Assembly: GCA_965215155.1 (NCBI GenBank)
Contig: CBDCCY010000004.1
Location: 3,038,001-3,102,000 of the forward strand
From: JAGWAJ01 sp965215155
GTDB lineage: Bacteria; Acidobacteriota; Vicinamibacteria; Vicinamibacterales; UBA8438
Direction: 5' to 3'
Length of the DNA: 64,000 bases
Within the stretch, counting starts at the first letter, position 1. The number at the start of each line of letters is the position of its first letter. A program made the translations under genes and the position numbers. Below, piece by piece: positions 26,164-34,186 of this stretch. The notes beneath the pieces were generated by a model that was given only the letters and a program-made list of their open reading frames with translations, made no database searches and had not been told where the DNA came from.

Positions 26164-26198
26164 ACATCGGAATAATCCCGACATCGGCATAGTGCGCC
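26164..26198 (+). repeat. RIT copy 2 right terminus and 7-bp flank
   Basis: The 28-bp terminal inverted repeat (26164-26191) is followed by GTGCGCC (26192-26198), the complement of GGCGCAC. GGCGCAC codes for the Ala-His of CLAH in the transposase and also reappears on the other side of the element after the palindrome (22807-22813 on the minus strand), so it is the 7-bp target duplication. Confidence 0.85.
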
Positions 26199-27175
26199 AG
26201 ACACGTTTGGTGCAGGCCGTCGTAGCAGCGATACGGCGCCCATCCGTCGCGCACGAGCACGCCGACGTAGTCGGTCCCCAGCACCGTGGCGGCATCGGCG
26301 AACCCGCGGCCGGGGCAGATGGCGTAGACCGTCGTCTCCGGCGTGACGAACGTCCACAGCCAATGGCGCTCGCCGCCGACGCGCCAGCCCGTCTCGTCCG
26401 GCGTGACCACGGGCGCGTTGCGGACCTGCTCGCACAGTTCCGTGTAGGCCGGCGCGGCGGCACGGGCCGCCCGGTGCAGCACGTGGGCCAGCCCGCCCGG
26501 CGTCACCTGCAGCCCGAACGTGGTCCGCAGCAGGTGCGCGACCTTCGCCAGCGGCACCCCCATCTCCGTGTGCAGCTCGACCACCAGCGCCACGACCGCG
26601 GGACCGAGCTGCACGCCCGCCGCCCCCAGCGCGTCCGAGGTCTGCAGCTCGTGGCGGCCCTGCACCCGCCGCTGACACCGCGTGCAGTGACCAACCTCGA
26701 TGGCAAAGCGCCGCACCACCGGGCGCACCACCGGCAGGTCTTCCTGATACTGCGACGCCTCGCGGGTCCTTTCGACCGCGCCGCCGCAGTCCGGACATTC
26801 CCTCGGAATCGGCGCCGCGTGGGTCTCGTCGACCTGCGCCGGACGCCGGCGGCAGCCATGGCGGCCATACTCCGCACCGGCTCGGCGTCCGGGATGCCTC
26901 CCGCGACCCTGCGGCCGGTCCTTGGCGAACGGCGCGGCCTGCCGGCGACCCGCCCGACGGGCCTCGTCCAATTGCCGTTTCAGGCGCTCGTTCTCTTGCT
27001 TCAGGTGGTCATTCTCCCGCTGCAGTCGGTTGCTCTTGCGCTGCAACCGGCCCTTCTCGCGCCGCAGGTTCTCGGTGTCGCGCTCCCGCCGCGCCAACTC
27101 TCCGCGAAGCCGTTCGAGGTCGGTGGGAAGCTCCGCAGTTCGAGGTGGGGGCGATTTCCGGTCGGCGGACGTCAC
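26192..27175 (-). pseudogene. IS66 transposase, N-terminal and central part (copy B)
   Basis: From the ATG at 27175 the frame encodes a long coiled coil (residues about 15-75, leucine-zipper-like LERLRGELARRERDTENLRR), a GRHPGRRAG-type basic region, the zinc site CPDCGGAVE with CTRCQRR, and the catalytic VVTPDETGWRVGG stretch, up to DGLHQTCLAH. It then runs into the RIT terminal repeat and stops. The rest is at 22300-22806. The N-terminus missing from copy A can be judged from this one. Confidence 0.87.
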
Positions 27176-27255
27176 GCCACCGTTATGCCATAATCCGGAA
27201 AATTGTACAAGTCAAAACATTGACGCTTCGATCCGGAACCCGCTAACCGAAGACG

Positions 27256-27614
27256 GCGTACAGTCTGACGAGTAGCTCCTGGTAGGGCGTGATGGCGGAC
27301 TCGTGGTCTTGGTTGTGCCTGTTGTCTCGGATGCGGCGTACCATTTCAGCGGCCATGGCCAAGGTGCCCAGAGAGTGATCGAATCGCGTGTGGAGCGCCG
27401 TAGGGTACACCAAGGAGGCTGTGCCGAGCTGGCGCACGCCGCGAAGGCGCTGGAAGTCAGGCGTGTCGATTAGCCGCATTTCCAACGTAGTCACCAACAC
27501 GTCACCGGAGACCGCTATGCGGATCGTCTTGGTGGGCCGGAGTACCTCGAGCGGAAGCGAAGCGCGGTCCGGGGTTGTCCAAAGTGGAGTTTGGTCTGGG
27601 GCATCGTTGGGCAT
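27256..27614 (-). pseudogene. HD phosphohydrolase (SAMHD1-like), N-terminal part
   Basis: From the ATG at 27614 the frame encodes KTIRIAVSGDVLVTTLEMRL, IDTPDFQRLRGVRQLGTASL and VYPTALHTRFDHSLGTLAMA, the highly typical start of COG1078 HD hydrolases, including the first metal-binding His of TRFDHSLG. It breaks after ELLVRLYA where IS66 copy B begins. It continues at 22000. The gene follows the integrase at 27742 on the same strand with about 130 bp between, and would have formed an operon with the ImmA-like gene downstream. Confidence 0.85.
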
Positions 27615-27741
27615 GGGAAGGTACCTTTCGTGTCAGACATGTCGAGGCGAGGGATGGCAGTTGCAGCGGTACGACTGCTACCCAAGGGCGATCGCCTTTG
27701 TCGTGCCGGAGTGCCGGCCAGGGACCGCGGGGTTGGTCGGG

Positions 27742-28860
27742 TCATGAGCAGCGCTCCCGTCGACCGATCATGATAGGCCGGTCGAGCCGTTCGGGCCGCG
27801 CCGTGGCGTCGTGTCGCCGCAGGCGTTCGAGGGCGGCGCGGTGCTTCGCCAGCTCGGGCGGCGCATAGATCATGGTCGTCTCGGGCCGGGTGTGTCCATA
27901 GAGGTCCTGGATGTCGGCCACGTCGGTCCCGGCGCGGCGCAGTCCCGCCGCGAACGAGTGGCGGATCTGGTAGGTGGTGAACGCGGCCCGGCGGGCCCGG
28001 CGCGCGGCGGCGGCGAGCGCGCGGTTGACGCTGCTGCGGGGCCACGGCCCGAAGGCTCCGGCGTCGAGGAAGGCGCGCGCGGCGGCGACCCCTTCGGGGA
28101 CGAGCGGGACGGCGGCGATCCGGCCGCCCTTGCCGCGCGGGACGGCGACGTAGGGGATCGGCTCGTTGAGCCGGAAGTCCTCGGCGCGAAGCCGCCCCAT
28201 CTGCGAGGGCCGCATCCCGGTCCAGTGCATCAGCTCGAGGCGAACGCGCGTCACCGAGCCGGGCTCGATCTCGGCGAGGACGTGGGCGATGTGCCGGCGG
28301 TCGACCCAGCGGGGCTTCGGGGGCGGCGGCGGGAAGCGGACGAGGTCGAGCAGGTCGAACGAGGCGCGGCGGCCGTAGAGGACGCGGACGAGATTGGTCA
28401 GGGCGTGGCGCCGGTGGTTGCAGGTGGAGGCGGCGAGGGTGTCGCGCCACTCGTGGAGTTGGGCGTTGAGCGCGGGCAGGTGCGCCGGCAGCGCCAGCGT
28501 CCGCAGGTGCCCGAACCGTGGCAGCCACGCAAGCAGCTCACGGCGGCGGTCGCCGAAGCTGATCAAGGTGCTCTTCACCTGATCGAGGTAGCGCCCGGCG
28601 TCGTGGTTGAGGGTGTGCCGGCCGCCGGCGGGGAGCGTCCGCAGGCTGGCTCGCAGCTCGTCGCGGCGCGCCCGGATGGTCTTGAGCGGCGTGCCGGGCG
28701 GGAATCGGACCTCGCGCTGGACGCCGTTGACCTTGACGGTGGCGGCGAGTCCGTGGCGGTCCCTGTAGATGCCTTCGGCGACGCGGACGCGGCGGCGGGC
28801 GGGCGGCTTGGCGCTCCCGGCCTTCGAGGCGGTTCGGTTATCCGAGGCGGTCGGGTTCAT
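27742..28860 (-). CDS. Tyrosine recombinase, likely integrase of the conjugative element
   Basis: This 372-residue protein has an N-terminal domain with GIYRDRHGLAATVKVNGVQREVRF, a SAM-like region (GHLRTLALPAHLPALNAQLHEW) and a catalytic domain with Arg in MHWTGMRPSQMGRLR, YQIRHSFAAGLRRAG, LYGHTRPETTMIYAP, so Arg, His-x-x-Arg-like and Tyr elements are visible. The longer upstream frame overlaps the repressor gene and is rejected; ATG at 28860 is 11 bp from the repressor stop codon. It sits beside the repressor as integrases of conjugative elements often do. A degraded relative lies at 18892-19570. Confidence 0.87.
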   Translation of the reverse strand: MNPTASDNRTASKAGSAKPPARRRVRVAEGIYRDRHGLAATVKVNGVQREVRFPPGTPLKTIRARRDELRASLRTLPAGGRHTLNHDAGRYLDQVKSTLISFGDRRRELLAWLPRFGHLRTLALPAHLPALNAQLHEWRDTLAASTCNHRRHALTNLVRVLYGRRASFDLLDLVRFPPPPPKPRWVDRRHIAHVLAEIEPGSVTRVRLELMHWTGMRPSQMGRLRAEDFRLNEPIPYVAVPRGKGGRIAAVPLVPEGVAAARAFLDAGAFGPWPRSSVNRALAAAARRARRAAFTTYQIRHSFAAGLRRAGTDVADIQDLYGHTRPETTMIYAPPELAKHRAALERLRRHDATARPERLDRPIMIGRRERCS

Positions 28861-28871
28861 CGGCTCTCTCC

Positions 28872-29573
28872 TCACACGAAGGTCCGCGCGGCCCACTTGA
28901 CCTCGCCGACGACGGCGGCGTCGGGCGGCCACGGCCGGGTGGGCCAGAGGTGCTTGTTGGGGTTGTCGCTGACGAGCTGCCAGGCGCCGGCCTCGTCCCT
29001 GCCGGCGCGCTTGACGACGAGGCCGTCGGCGGTGCGGACGACGTAGATGTGCCCGGCGTGCCGGCGGCGGACGGCGTGGTTGACGAGGATGGAGCAGCCG
29101 TCGACGAGCGTCGGCTCCATCGACTCGCCGGAGACCTGGATGATGCGGCAGTTGCGGGCGACGAGTCCGTGCCGAGCGAGCCAGGAGCGGAGGAACTTGA
29201 TGCGCCCGGTGATCCGCTCGTCGTAGACGTCGGCGCCGTCGCCGGCGGCCGAGGCCAGCTCGGAGACGCCGACGAAGTCGCCGTCGTCGTCGGCCGCGGC
29301 GCGCGCGGCGGGGTCTTCGAGCCCCTGTGCGACGGCCAGCTCCCGCAGGAGCCGGCTGGCGGGCCTCGGGTCGTCGGTGAGGCCGTGGAGGTAGTCGGCC
29401 GACACGTCGAGGGCTCGTGCGGCGGCGGTGGTCTTGTCGAGGGACCAGCCGCCCTTGCCGCGCTCGACCATCGAGATCGCCTCCCGCGTGTTGCCGGTGT
29501 GGGCGGCGAGCTGGCTCTGCGTGACGGCGCGCAGGGTGCGGGCGGCGCGCAGTCGCTGTCCGAAGATGCTCAT
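28872..29573 (-). CDS. CI/LexA-type repressor with S24 self-cleavage domain
   Basis: Residues 1-65 form a helix-turn-helix (GQRLRAARTLRAVTQSQLAA). The C-terminal half is a peptidase S24 domain: the catalytic Ser is in VSGESMEPTL and the Lys in DGLVVKRAG. Such repressors hold phages and integrative elements silent and cut themselves when RecA is activated by DNA damage. The start MSIFGQ at 29573 is preferred; MYYHPG at 29591 would begin inside the operator. It is divergent from a Cro-like gene and followed by the integrase, so it probably controls both excision and transfer genes. Confidence 0.9.
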   Translation of the reverse strand: MSIFGQRLRAARTLRAVTQSQLAAHTGNTREAISMVERGKGGWSLDKTTAAARALDVSADYLHGLTDDPRPASRLLRELAVAQGLEDPAARAAADDDGDFVGVSELASAAGDGADVYDERITGRIKFLRSWLARHGLVARNCRIIQVSGESMEPTLVDGCSILVNHAVRRRHAGHIYVVRTADGLVVKRAGRDEAGAWQLVSDNPNKHLWPTRPWPPDAAVVGEVKWAARTFV

Positions 29574-29581
29574 CCCTGGAT

Positions 29582-29635
29582 GGTAATACATCTTTACAGT
29601 TGACGGGTAATGTATGCCGCCCTACAGTCTCGCAA
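29582..29635. promoter_or_regulatory. Divergent operator-promoter region between repressor and Cro-like gene
   Basis: Related sites ggtaatacat (29582-29591) and ggtaatgtat (29606-29615) lie between the two regulators, and their ends atacat and atgtat are inverted repeats. On the plus strand TTGACG (29600-29605) and TACAGT (29623-29628) are 17 bp apart, a reasonable sigma-70 promoter that overlaps the second site. The Cro-like ATG is at 29636, so the mRNA would be leaderless or nearly so. A repressor bound here would block it. Confidence 0.65.
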
Positions 29636-29944
29636 ATGGATTTTACGCGTGGAAGGCGGGCCATCCGCTCCCGTCTCGCCGCCCTGGGCGTCTCGCAGCA
29701 CGCGCTGGCGCGGGCGCTGGGGGTCAGCCAGGCGACGTTGAGCCTGTGGCTGAACGGCTACCGGAAGCCGCCGCCGGAGTTCGAGGCGGCGGCGATGGCG
29801 GAGCTGGACGTGATGGAGCGGGCGGAGCGGGCCGCGACCGAGGCGCGCGCGGAGGCTCTGGCGGAAGCCCGCGCGGACCGGCCCGGCGAGTGGCGGCCGT
29901 GCAGACGGAGGACGAAGCGTGGACGCGAAGCGGCCCGGCGCTAG
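29636..29944 (+). CDS. Cro-like helix-turn-helix regulator
   Basis: This 102-residue protein has an HTH in residues 8-40 (RSRLAALGVSQHALARALGV then SQATLSLWLNGYRKPP), followed by an Ala/Glu/Arg-rich helix. It faces the S24 repressor across a short operator, the arrangement of a phage-like lysis-lysogeny switch. The stop codon overlaps the TA target site of the IS630 insertion. The alternative start at 29600 lies within the operator and is less likely. Confidence 0.82.
   Translation: MDFTRGRRAIRSRLAALGVSQHALARALGVSQATLSLWLNGYRKPPPEFEAAAMAELDVMERAERAATEARAEALAEARADRPGEWRPCRRRTKRGREAARR
29919..29943 (+). pseudogene. First eight codons of the AlpA-like gene cut off by IS630
   Basis: GTG at 29919, preceded by gacggaggacgaagc, starts a frame V-D-A-K-R-P-G-A that runs into the IS630 end. 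Removing the IS and one TA joins it in frame to A-G-I-D-E-L-P at 31102. This was therefore probably the original start of the gene that now begins at 31092. Confidence 0.6.
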
Positions 29945-31099
29945 TGTGCACCGTCAGAAATACGTGAGCAGTAACGCTTCAGGGATTCCGATCTGCTCGG
30001 CGGTCTTCGTCCAGACGAAGGGCTTGGGGTCTTCGTTGTAGACCGCCAGGTACTCCTTGATCGCCGCCTCGAGTGCTTGGGTGCTGCGATGGGTTCCACG
30101 CCGGATCTGCTGCCGGGTGATCTCGGCGAACCAACGCTCTACCTGGTTGAGCCACGATGCGCTCGTGGGCGTGAAGTGCAGGTGATACCGAGGACGCCGT
30201 GCCAGCCAGTCGTGGATCATCGCCGTCTTGTGCGTGCCGTAGTTGTCCAGCACCAGGTGGATGTCGAGGTCGGGCGGCACCGCCTTGTCGATCACGGCGA
30301 GGAAGCGCTTGAACTCCACCGAGCGGTGCTTCCGAAAGCACCTGCCGATCACCTCGCCGGTGGCGGTGTTCAGGGCCGCGAACAACGAGGTCGTGCCGTG
30401 CCGTCGATAGTCGTGTGTCCGCTGCTCCGGTGCTCCCGGACGCATCGGCAACACCGGCTGGGTACGGTTCAACGCCTGGATCTGCGACTTCTCATCCACA
30501 CACAGCACCACCGCTCGCTCCGGCGGATGCAGGTACAGCCCCACGATATCGCGCACTTTCTCGATGAACAACGGGTCTCGCGACAGCTTGAAGGTCTCGC
30601 TGCGATGGGGCTTGAGCGCGAACGCGCGCCACACGCGGCCGACGGTCGAAGCGCTCAGCCCGCAGGCTCGGGCCATCGACTCCCGGCTCCAATGCGTCGC
30701 CCCCCGTGGGGTCGTCTCCAGCGTCCGGACCACGACCCGTTCGACGTCCTCGTCCGACACCCGGCGCGGCGCGCCCGGCCGTGGTTCGTCCAGCAAGCCG
30801 TCGCAGCCGTTGCGCAGGAACCGCCGCCGCCACTTGCCGACCGTGGCCCGCGTCGTGCCCAGAGCCTGCGCCACGACCTGGTCGCTCCGTCCCGCGGCGC
30901 TCTGCAGCACGATGCGTGCCCTCAGGGCCAGAGCCTGCGCGGTATTGCGCCGGCGCAGCCAACCCTCCAGTTCCTCGCGCTGTGCGTCCGAGACCTCCGG
31001 GACCTCTCGTGTGTAATGGTTCGGCACGGCCCTCCTCGCTTCCGGGCCGACCGTACCACGAGCCGATTCTACTGGTCAATAACTTAAGGCGTTGGACAC
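29944..31099 (-). mobile_element. IS630-family insertion sequence
   Basis: The element is flanked by TA on both sides (29942-29943 and 31100-31101), the family's target duplication. The ends read gtgtgcaccgtc and, inverted, gtgtccaacgcc. A single transposase gene fills it. It lies between the Cro-like gene and the next regulator of the conjugative element and may uncouple their transcription. Confidence 0.85.
29954..31027 (-). CDS. IS630-family transposase
   Basis: This 357-residue protein has two N-terminal helix-turn-helix regions (VVAQALGTTRATVGKWRRRF and ARACGLSASTVGRVWRAF) and a DDE core: Asp in VVLCVDEKSQIQAL, Asp in HLVLDNYGTHKT, Glu in SWLNQVERWFAEITRQ. These are the signature motifs of IS630/Tc1-like enzymes. 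The frame is complete, with ATG at 31027 and stop at 29954. Confidence 0.93.
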   Translation of the reverse strand: MPNHYTREVPEVSDAQREELEGWLRRRNTAQALALRARIVLQSAAGRSDQVVAQALGTTRATVGKWRRRFLRNGCDGLLDEPRPGAPRRVSDEDVERVVVRTLETTPRGATHWSRESMARACGLSASTVGRVWRAFALKPHRSETFKLSRDPLFIEKVRDIVGLYLHPPERAVVLCVDEKSQIQALNRTQPVLPMRPGAPEQRTHDYRRHGTTSLFAALNTATGEVIGRCFRKHRSVEFKRFLAVIDKAVPPDLDIHLVLDNYGTHKTAMIHDWLARRPRYHLHFTPTSASWLNQVERWFAEITRQQIRRGTHRSTQALEAAIKEYLAVYNEDPKPFVWTKTAEQIGIPEALLLTYF

Positions 31100-31331
31100 T
31101 AGCGCCGGCATCGACGAGCTGCCGGCGGTGCTGCTGCTCGACGACGTGGCGGCGCTGCTGCGCTGCTCGACGACGACGATCAAGCGGCGGCTGCGGGCGC
31201 GGGTGTTCCCGGTGGCGCCGCTGTCGGGGATCGACAAGCGGCCCCGGTGGAGCAAGGCGGCGCTGCTGCGGTGGCTCGAAGCCGGCGGGTCCGGGGACGC
31301 GGTGCGTGGCCGCAGGAGGCGGACCCGATGA
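31092..31331 (+). CDS. Small helix-turn-helix protein, start altered by IS630
   Basis: The frame encodes PAVLLLDDVAALLRCSTTTI and KRRLRARVFPVAPLSGIDKR, an AlpA/HTH_17 winged helix, then WSKAALLRWLEAG. It can start from TTG at 31092 within the IS630 end, but originally probably started from GTG at 29919. Whether it is still expressed is uncertain. In the element it would be an excisionase-like or regulatory protein placed at the head of the transfer operon. Confidence 0.72.
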   Translation: MDTSAGIDELPAVLLLDDVAALLRCSTTTIKRRLRARVFPVAPLSGIDKRPRWSKAALLRWLEAGGSGDAVRGRRRRTR

Positions 31332-31537
31332 GCGGCGCGGCGGAGCCGGCCGAGTCGAGGCGCGGTGCTTGGCGCGCGGTCGACCCGGAGACGGGCGACC
31401 TGGTGTTCGTCTGTCCAGGTTGCTGGCCGGAGGTGGCCGCCGAGTGGCGGGCGCGTCGGGACGTGACGGTGCGGAAGCTGGCGGCGCGGCCCCGGTGGGC
31501 GCGCTGCGGGGTGTGCGACCCCGAGGAGGTGTGCTGA
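31328..31537 (+). CDS. Small zinc-ribbon protein
   Basis: This protein of 69 residues has CPGCWPE near the middle and CGVCDPEEVC at the end, suggesting a four-cysteine zinc ribbon. The ATG overlaps the preceding stop (ATGA). The function is unknown. After it a 12-codon frame (ATG 31537, MRTGRDGEAEGA) leads to the next ribosome site and may act only in translational coupling. Confidence 0.6.
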   Translation: MSGAAEPAESRRGAWRAVDPETGDLVFVCPGCWPEVAAEWRARRDVTVRKLAARPRWARCGVCDPEEVC

Positions 31538-31577
31538 TGCGTACCGGGCGGGACGGCGAAGCGGAGGGGGCGTAGCG

Positions 31578-33314
31578 ATGCCGGCGGACCGGCTCCTGCA
31601 CGCGCGGCTCGGCCACTCGGCGAAGGTGTCGAGGTTGTCGGACCTGGAGTACCGGGTGTGGACGACCTACCTCCTGGTGGCGGACGACTTCGGGGTGATG
31701 CGGGCCGACGCGGTGGCGTTCCAGGCGGCGCACGACGGGCTGAGCGGCCGGCCGGCGAAGGCGGTCCAGCTCTGCGTCGAGCGGCTGGTGAAGATGGGGC
31801 TGGTGGCCGCGTTCGCGCACCAGGGGTCGCGCTACCTGTACCAGGCCGACTGGCAGGACTTCCAGCGGGTGCGCTACCCGCTGCGGACGATGCACCCGTT
31901 GCCGGCCGGGGCGGAGGTCAGCGCGAAGACGCGGCACCTGTGGTCGGTCCATCCGGGCGGCGTGCGGGTGCCGGCGCTGCCGAAGCCTTCCGATGGAACC
32001 GCCGCGCAAGCAGCGGAGGAAACGCCGAACGATTCCGGTACGGCTCCGACAGGATGCCCGCAGGATTCCCGCAAAGTTCCCGCACGAGTCCCGGAAGATT
32101 CCCTTACACGTTCCGAAGTTTTTCCGTCTCACGCACGCGCGTGCCAAACGGCTAACGGCTTACGGCTAACGGCCAACGGCTCTGGAGAGAGTGGGGGTGC
32201 GGGGGAGGGAGAGCCGGCCGCCGGAGTGGCGACGCGGGCCGGGGCGCTGGTCGACCGCTACCGGGCCGAGTGGTATCCGCGGCACCGGGGCGTGGCGTAT
32301 GCGCCAACGCGGGCCGTCGAGGCGTCGGACGCCGACGCGGCCGTGCGGCTGTGCGCGGCCTACGGCGACGCGGAGCTGGCGCGGCTGGCCGAGCGGTTCC
32401 TGACGGTCGAGGGCGACCGGTTCCTGGCGGGCCGGACGCGGACGGTGTCGATGCTGCTGTCGCGGGCGCCGGCCCTGGCCGAGCAGCTCCGAAGCCCGGC
32501 GGCCGAGGCCGATGGGCGCGGCGGCGGGGCGCGGTCGACCGAGCCGCGCGAGGCGTACGACGGTGGTGGAACGGGCGGAGCGATGAGCGAGGGGTGCGGA
32601 CGTTGCGAGCGGACGCCGGGCTGGGAGTCCGTCGAGGTCGCGGGACACTCGCGGCTGCGGCGCTGCGGCTGCTGGACGGCGGCGCACGCCGCCCCGCCGT
32701 CGGTGCCGCGCGAGCTGCGCGACGCGCGGTGGTCGACCTGGGAGCGGACGGCGAACAACGGGCGGGCGCTGACGGCGGCCCGGAAGTTCCTCGCTGCGGG
32801 CGCCGACGGCCCGGACCTGTTCCTGTGCGGCCCGGTGGGTACGGGCAAGACGCGGCTCGCCTGCACGGTGCTGAACGAGTCGTGGAAGTCGGGCGAGCGG
32901 TCGGCGGCGTTCGTGCGGGTGCCGATGCTGCTCTACCGGCTACAGCCGCACCAGGCGGCCGACGGGACGGAGACGTTCGACCGGCTGGCGGCGGCGCGGC
33001 TGCTGGTGCTCGACGATCTGGGGGCCGAGCGGGATGCGGCCACGGACTACACGCGGCGGACGCTGCTGATGCTCTACGAGACGCGGCACGACGCCGGGAA
33101 GCGGACGGAGTGGACCTCGAACAAGACGCCCGCCGAGGTGGGCGCGTTCATGGGGGACGACCGCTTGGCGAGCCGGATCGCGGGCCGCTGCCGGGTGGTC
33201 GAGCTGGCGGGCCGGGACTGGCGGCTGCGGGGGCCGGCGCCGGCGCACTCGCCGGGACGCGCGGCGGGCATCGAGCGGGCCGCGGGCGTGCGGACGGAGG
33301 GGCGGACGCGATGA
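31578..33314 (+). CDS. Replication protein: winged-helix domain fused to DnaC-like helicase loader ATPase
   Basis: The N-terminal 110 residues (SDLEYRVWTTYLLVADDFGV, then VERLVKMGLVAAF) resemble the winged-helix part of phage replication initiators. The C-terminal part from about residue 370 is a DnaC/IstB-like AAA+ domain with Walker A CGPVGTGKTRLA (about 416) and Walker B LLVLDDLGAERD (about 474), preceded by a CGRC and CGCW zinc-like pair. Length is 578 residues. Such proteins load the replicative helicase at an element origin, so this element probably replicates autonomously after excision. The next gene overlaps by four bases. Confidence 0.82.
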   Translation: MPADRLLHARLGHSAKVSRLSDLEYRVWTTYLLVADDFGVMRADAVAFQAAHDGLSGRPAKAVQLCVERLVKMGLVAAFAHQGSRYLYQADWQDFQRVRYPLRTMHPLPAGAEVSAKTRHLWSVHPGGVRVPALPKPSDGTAAQAAEETPNDSGTAPTGCPQDSRKVPARVPEDSLTRSEVFPSHARACQTANGLRLTANGSGESGGAGEGEPAAGVATRAGALVDRYRAEWYPRHRGVAYAPTRAVEASDADAAVRLCAAYGDAELARLAERFLTVEGDRFLAGRTRTVSMLLSRAPALAEQLRSPAAEADGRGGGARSTEPREAYDGGGTGGAMSEGCGRCERTPGWESVEVAGHSRLRRCGCWTAAHAAPPSVPRELRDARWSTWERTANNGRALTAARKFLAAGADGPDLFLCGPVGTGKTRLACTVLNESWKSGERSAAFVRVPMLLYRLQPHQAADGTETFDRLAAARLLVLDDLGAERDAATDYTRRTLLMLYETRHDAGKRTEWTSNKTPAEVGAFMGDDRLASRIAGRCRVVELAGRDWRLRGPAPAHSPGRAAGIERAAGVRTEGRTR

Positions 33315-34186
33315 GCGGCCGGATGCCGGACCGGGAGCCGGAAGCGCGCGAGGGCAACCGCGACGCGCGGCCGGAAGGCCGCGAGCGGAGCGGGCACCGG
33401 CGCGAGTACGACGCGCGGCAGCCGCGGCGGACGTTCGACGAGCGTGTCGAGGGCGTGGTGCGCGACGTGGGGGCGTTCCGGGCGGTGGCGCTCAAGGACC
33501 TGGTCGAGCGGCAGTTCGACGGGCACCCGTTCGCGGCGCGGCGGGGTCTGGCGCGGGCCGAGCGGGCCGGGTGGGTCCGGCGGCTGAAGGCGCGGGGGCC
33601 GAAGGGCGGCAAGTTCACCGTGGTGGCGGCGACCGAGGCCGGTGCGGCGCGGGCCGAAGGGTTGTGGCGTGAGGCCGGGCGGCCGGGACAGAAGGCGCTG
33701 TCGGGCGCGGTCCGGCCGGCGGAGCTGGCGCACGACGTGGCGGTCTACCGGGCGTCGCACGCGGCGCAGGCGCGGATCGAGGCGGACGGCGGACGCGTCG
33801 TGCGGGTCCGCGTCGACGCGGAGTTGAAGGGCGTCGTGGCGGCGCGGGCCGAGCGGGCGCGCCAGGCGGCGGGCCGCGAGGCGGCCGACGAGGCGCGGCG
33901 GCAGGCCGCCGAGGACCTCGGGCTGCCGGTCGAGGACGGCAAGGTGCTCGTGCCGGACGCGCAGGTCGAGTACGTCGACGCCGCGGGCCGGACCGGGCGC
34001 TGCAACGTCGAGGTCGCCTCGGGGCACTACCGGGGCCGGGAGATCCGGGCGAAGGCGAGGGCGGGCTTCGCGATGTACGCCGCCGCGCCGGGGGCCGCCG
34101 CGACGGTGCGGCGGGCGCTGGGCGGCGGGAGCAAGGGCGGCCGGGGCGGCATACCGCGCCGCGAACAGGAGGTGATCGAGCTGTGA
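33311..34186 (+). CDS. Replication-relaxation-like DNA-binding protein
   Basis: This 291-residue protein has a winged helix near residues 45-110 (VGAFRAVALKDLVERQFDGH, then RGLARAERAGWVRRLKARGP), a charged coiled-coil middle, and a C-terminal stretch LVPDAQVEYVDAAGRTGRCN with EVASGHYRGREIRAKARAGF, which resembles the PD-(D/E)xK-like end of Replic_Relax (PF13814) proteins. Those are found near conjugation genes and are thought to act at oriT. No classical relaxase is visible, so this is the best candidate for the DNA-processing partner of VirD4. The family assignment is tentative. Confidence 0.55.
   Translation: MSGRMPDREPEAREGNRDARPEGRERSGHRREYDARQPRRTFDERVEGVVRDVGAFRAVALKDLVERQFDGHPFAARRGLARAERAGWVRRLKARGPKGGKFTVVAATEAGAARAEGLWREAGRPGQKALSGAVRPAELAHDVAVYRASHAAQARIEADGGRVVRVRVDAELKGVVAARAERARQAAGREAADEARRQAAEDLGLPVEDGKVLVPDAQVEYVDAAGRTGRCNVEVASGHYRGREIRAKARAGFAMYAAAPGAAATVRRALGGGSKGGRGGIPRREQEVIEL

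Larger units (their letters stand above)
22841..26191 (-). mobile_element. RIT (recombinase-in-trio) element, copy 2
   Basis: The same three-recombinase element as at 594-3944, offset by 22247 bp. The terminal repeats are 22841-22868 and 26164-26191. The identical block extends exactly 7 bp further on each side (22834-26198). Here the recombinase genes read in the same direction as the transposase they interrupt, whereas in copy 1 they read against it. The two copies are direct repeats of each other in the window. Confidence 0.9.
22001..27254 (-). mobile_element. IS66-family element, copy B, carrying RIT copy 2
   Basis: Ends are defined by terminal repeats tattcggttagcggg (22001-22015) and its complement cccgctaaccgaag (about 27239-27252), and by the direct repeat ggcgtacag on both sides (21992-22000 and 27255-27263). 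IS66 elements duplicate 8 bp, so one of these nine bases is probably chance. Without the RIT insertion the element would be about 1.9 kb with a single transposase gene. It splits the HD-domain gene. It is related to, but visibly diverged from, copy A at the left edge of the window. Confidence 0.88.
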
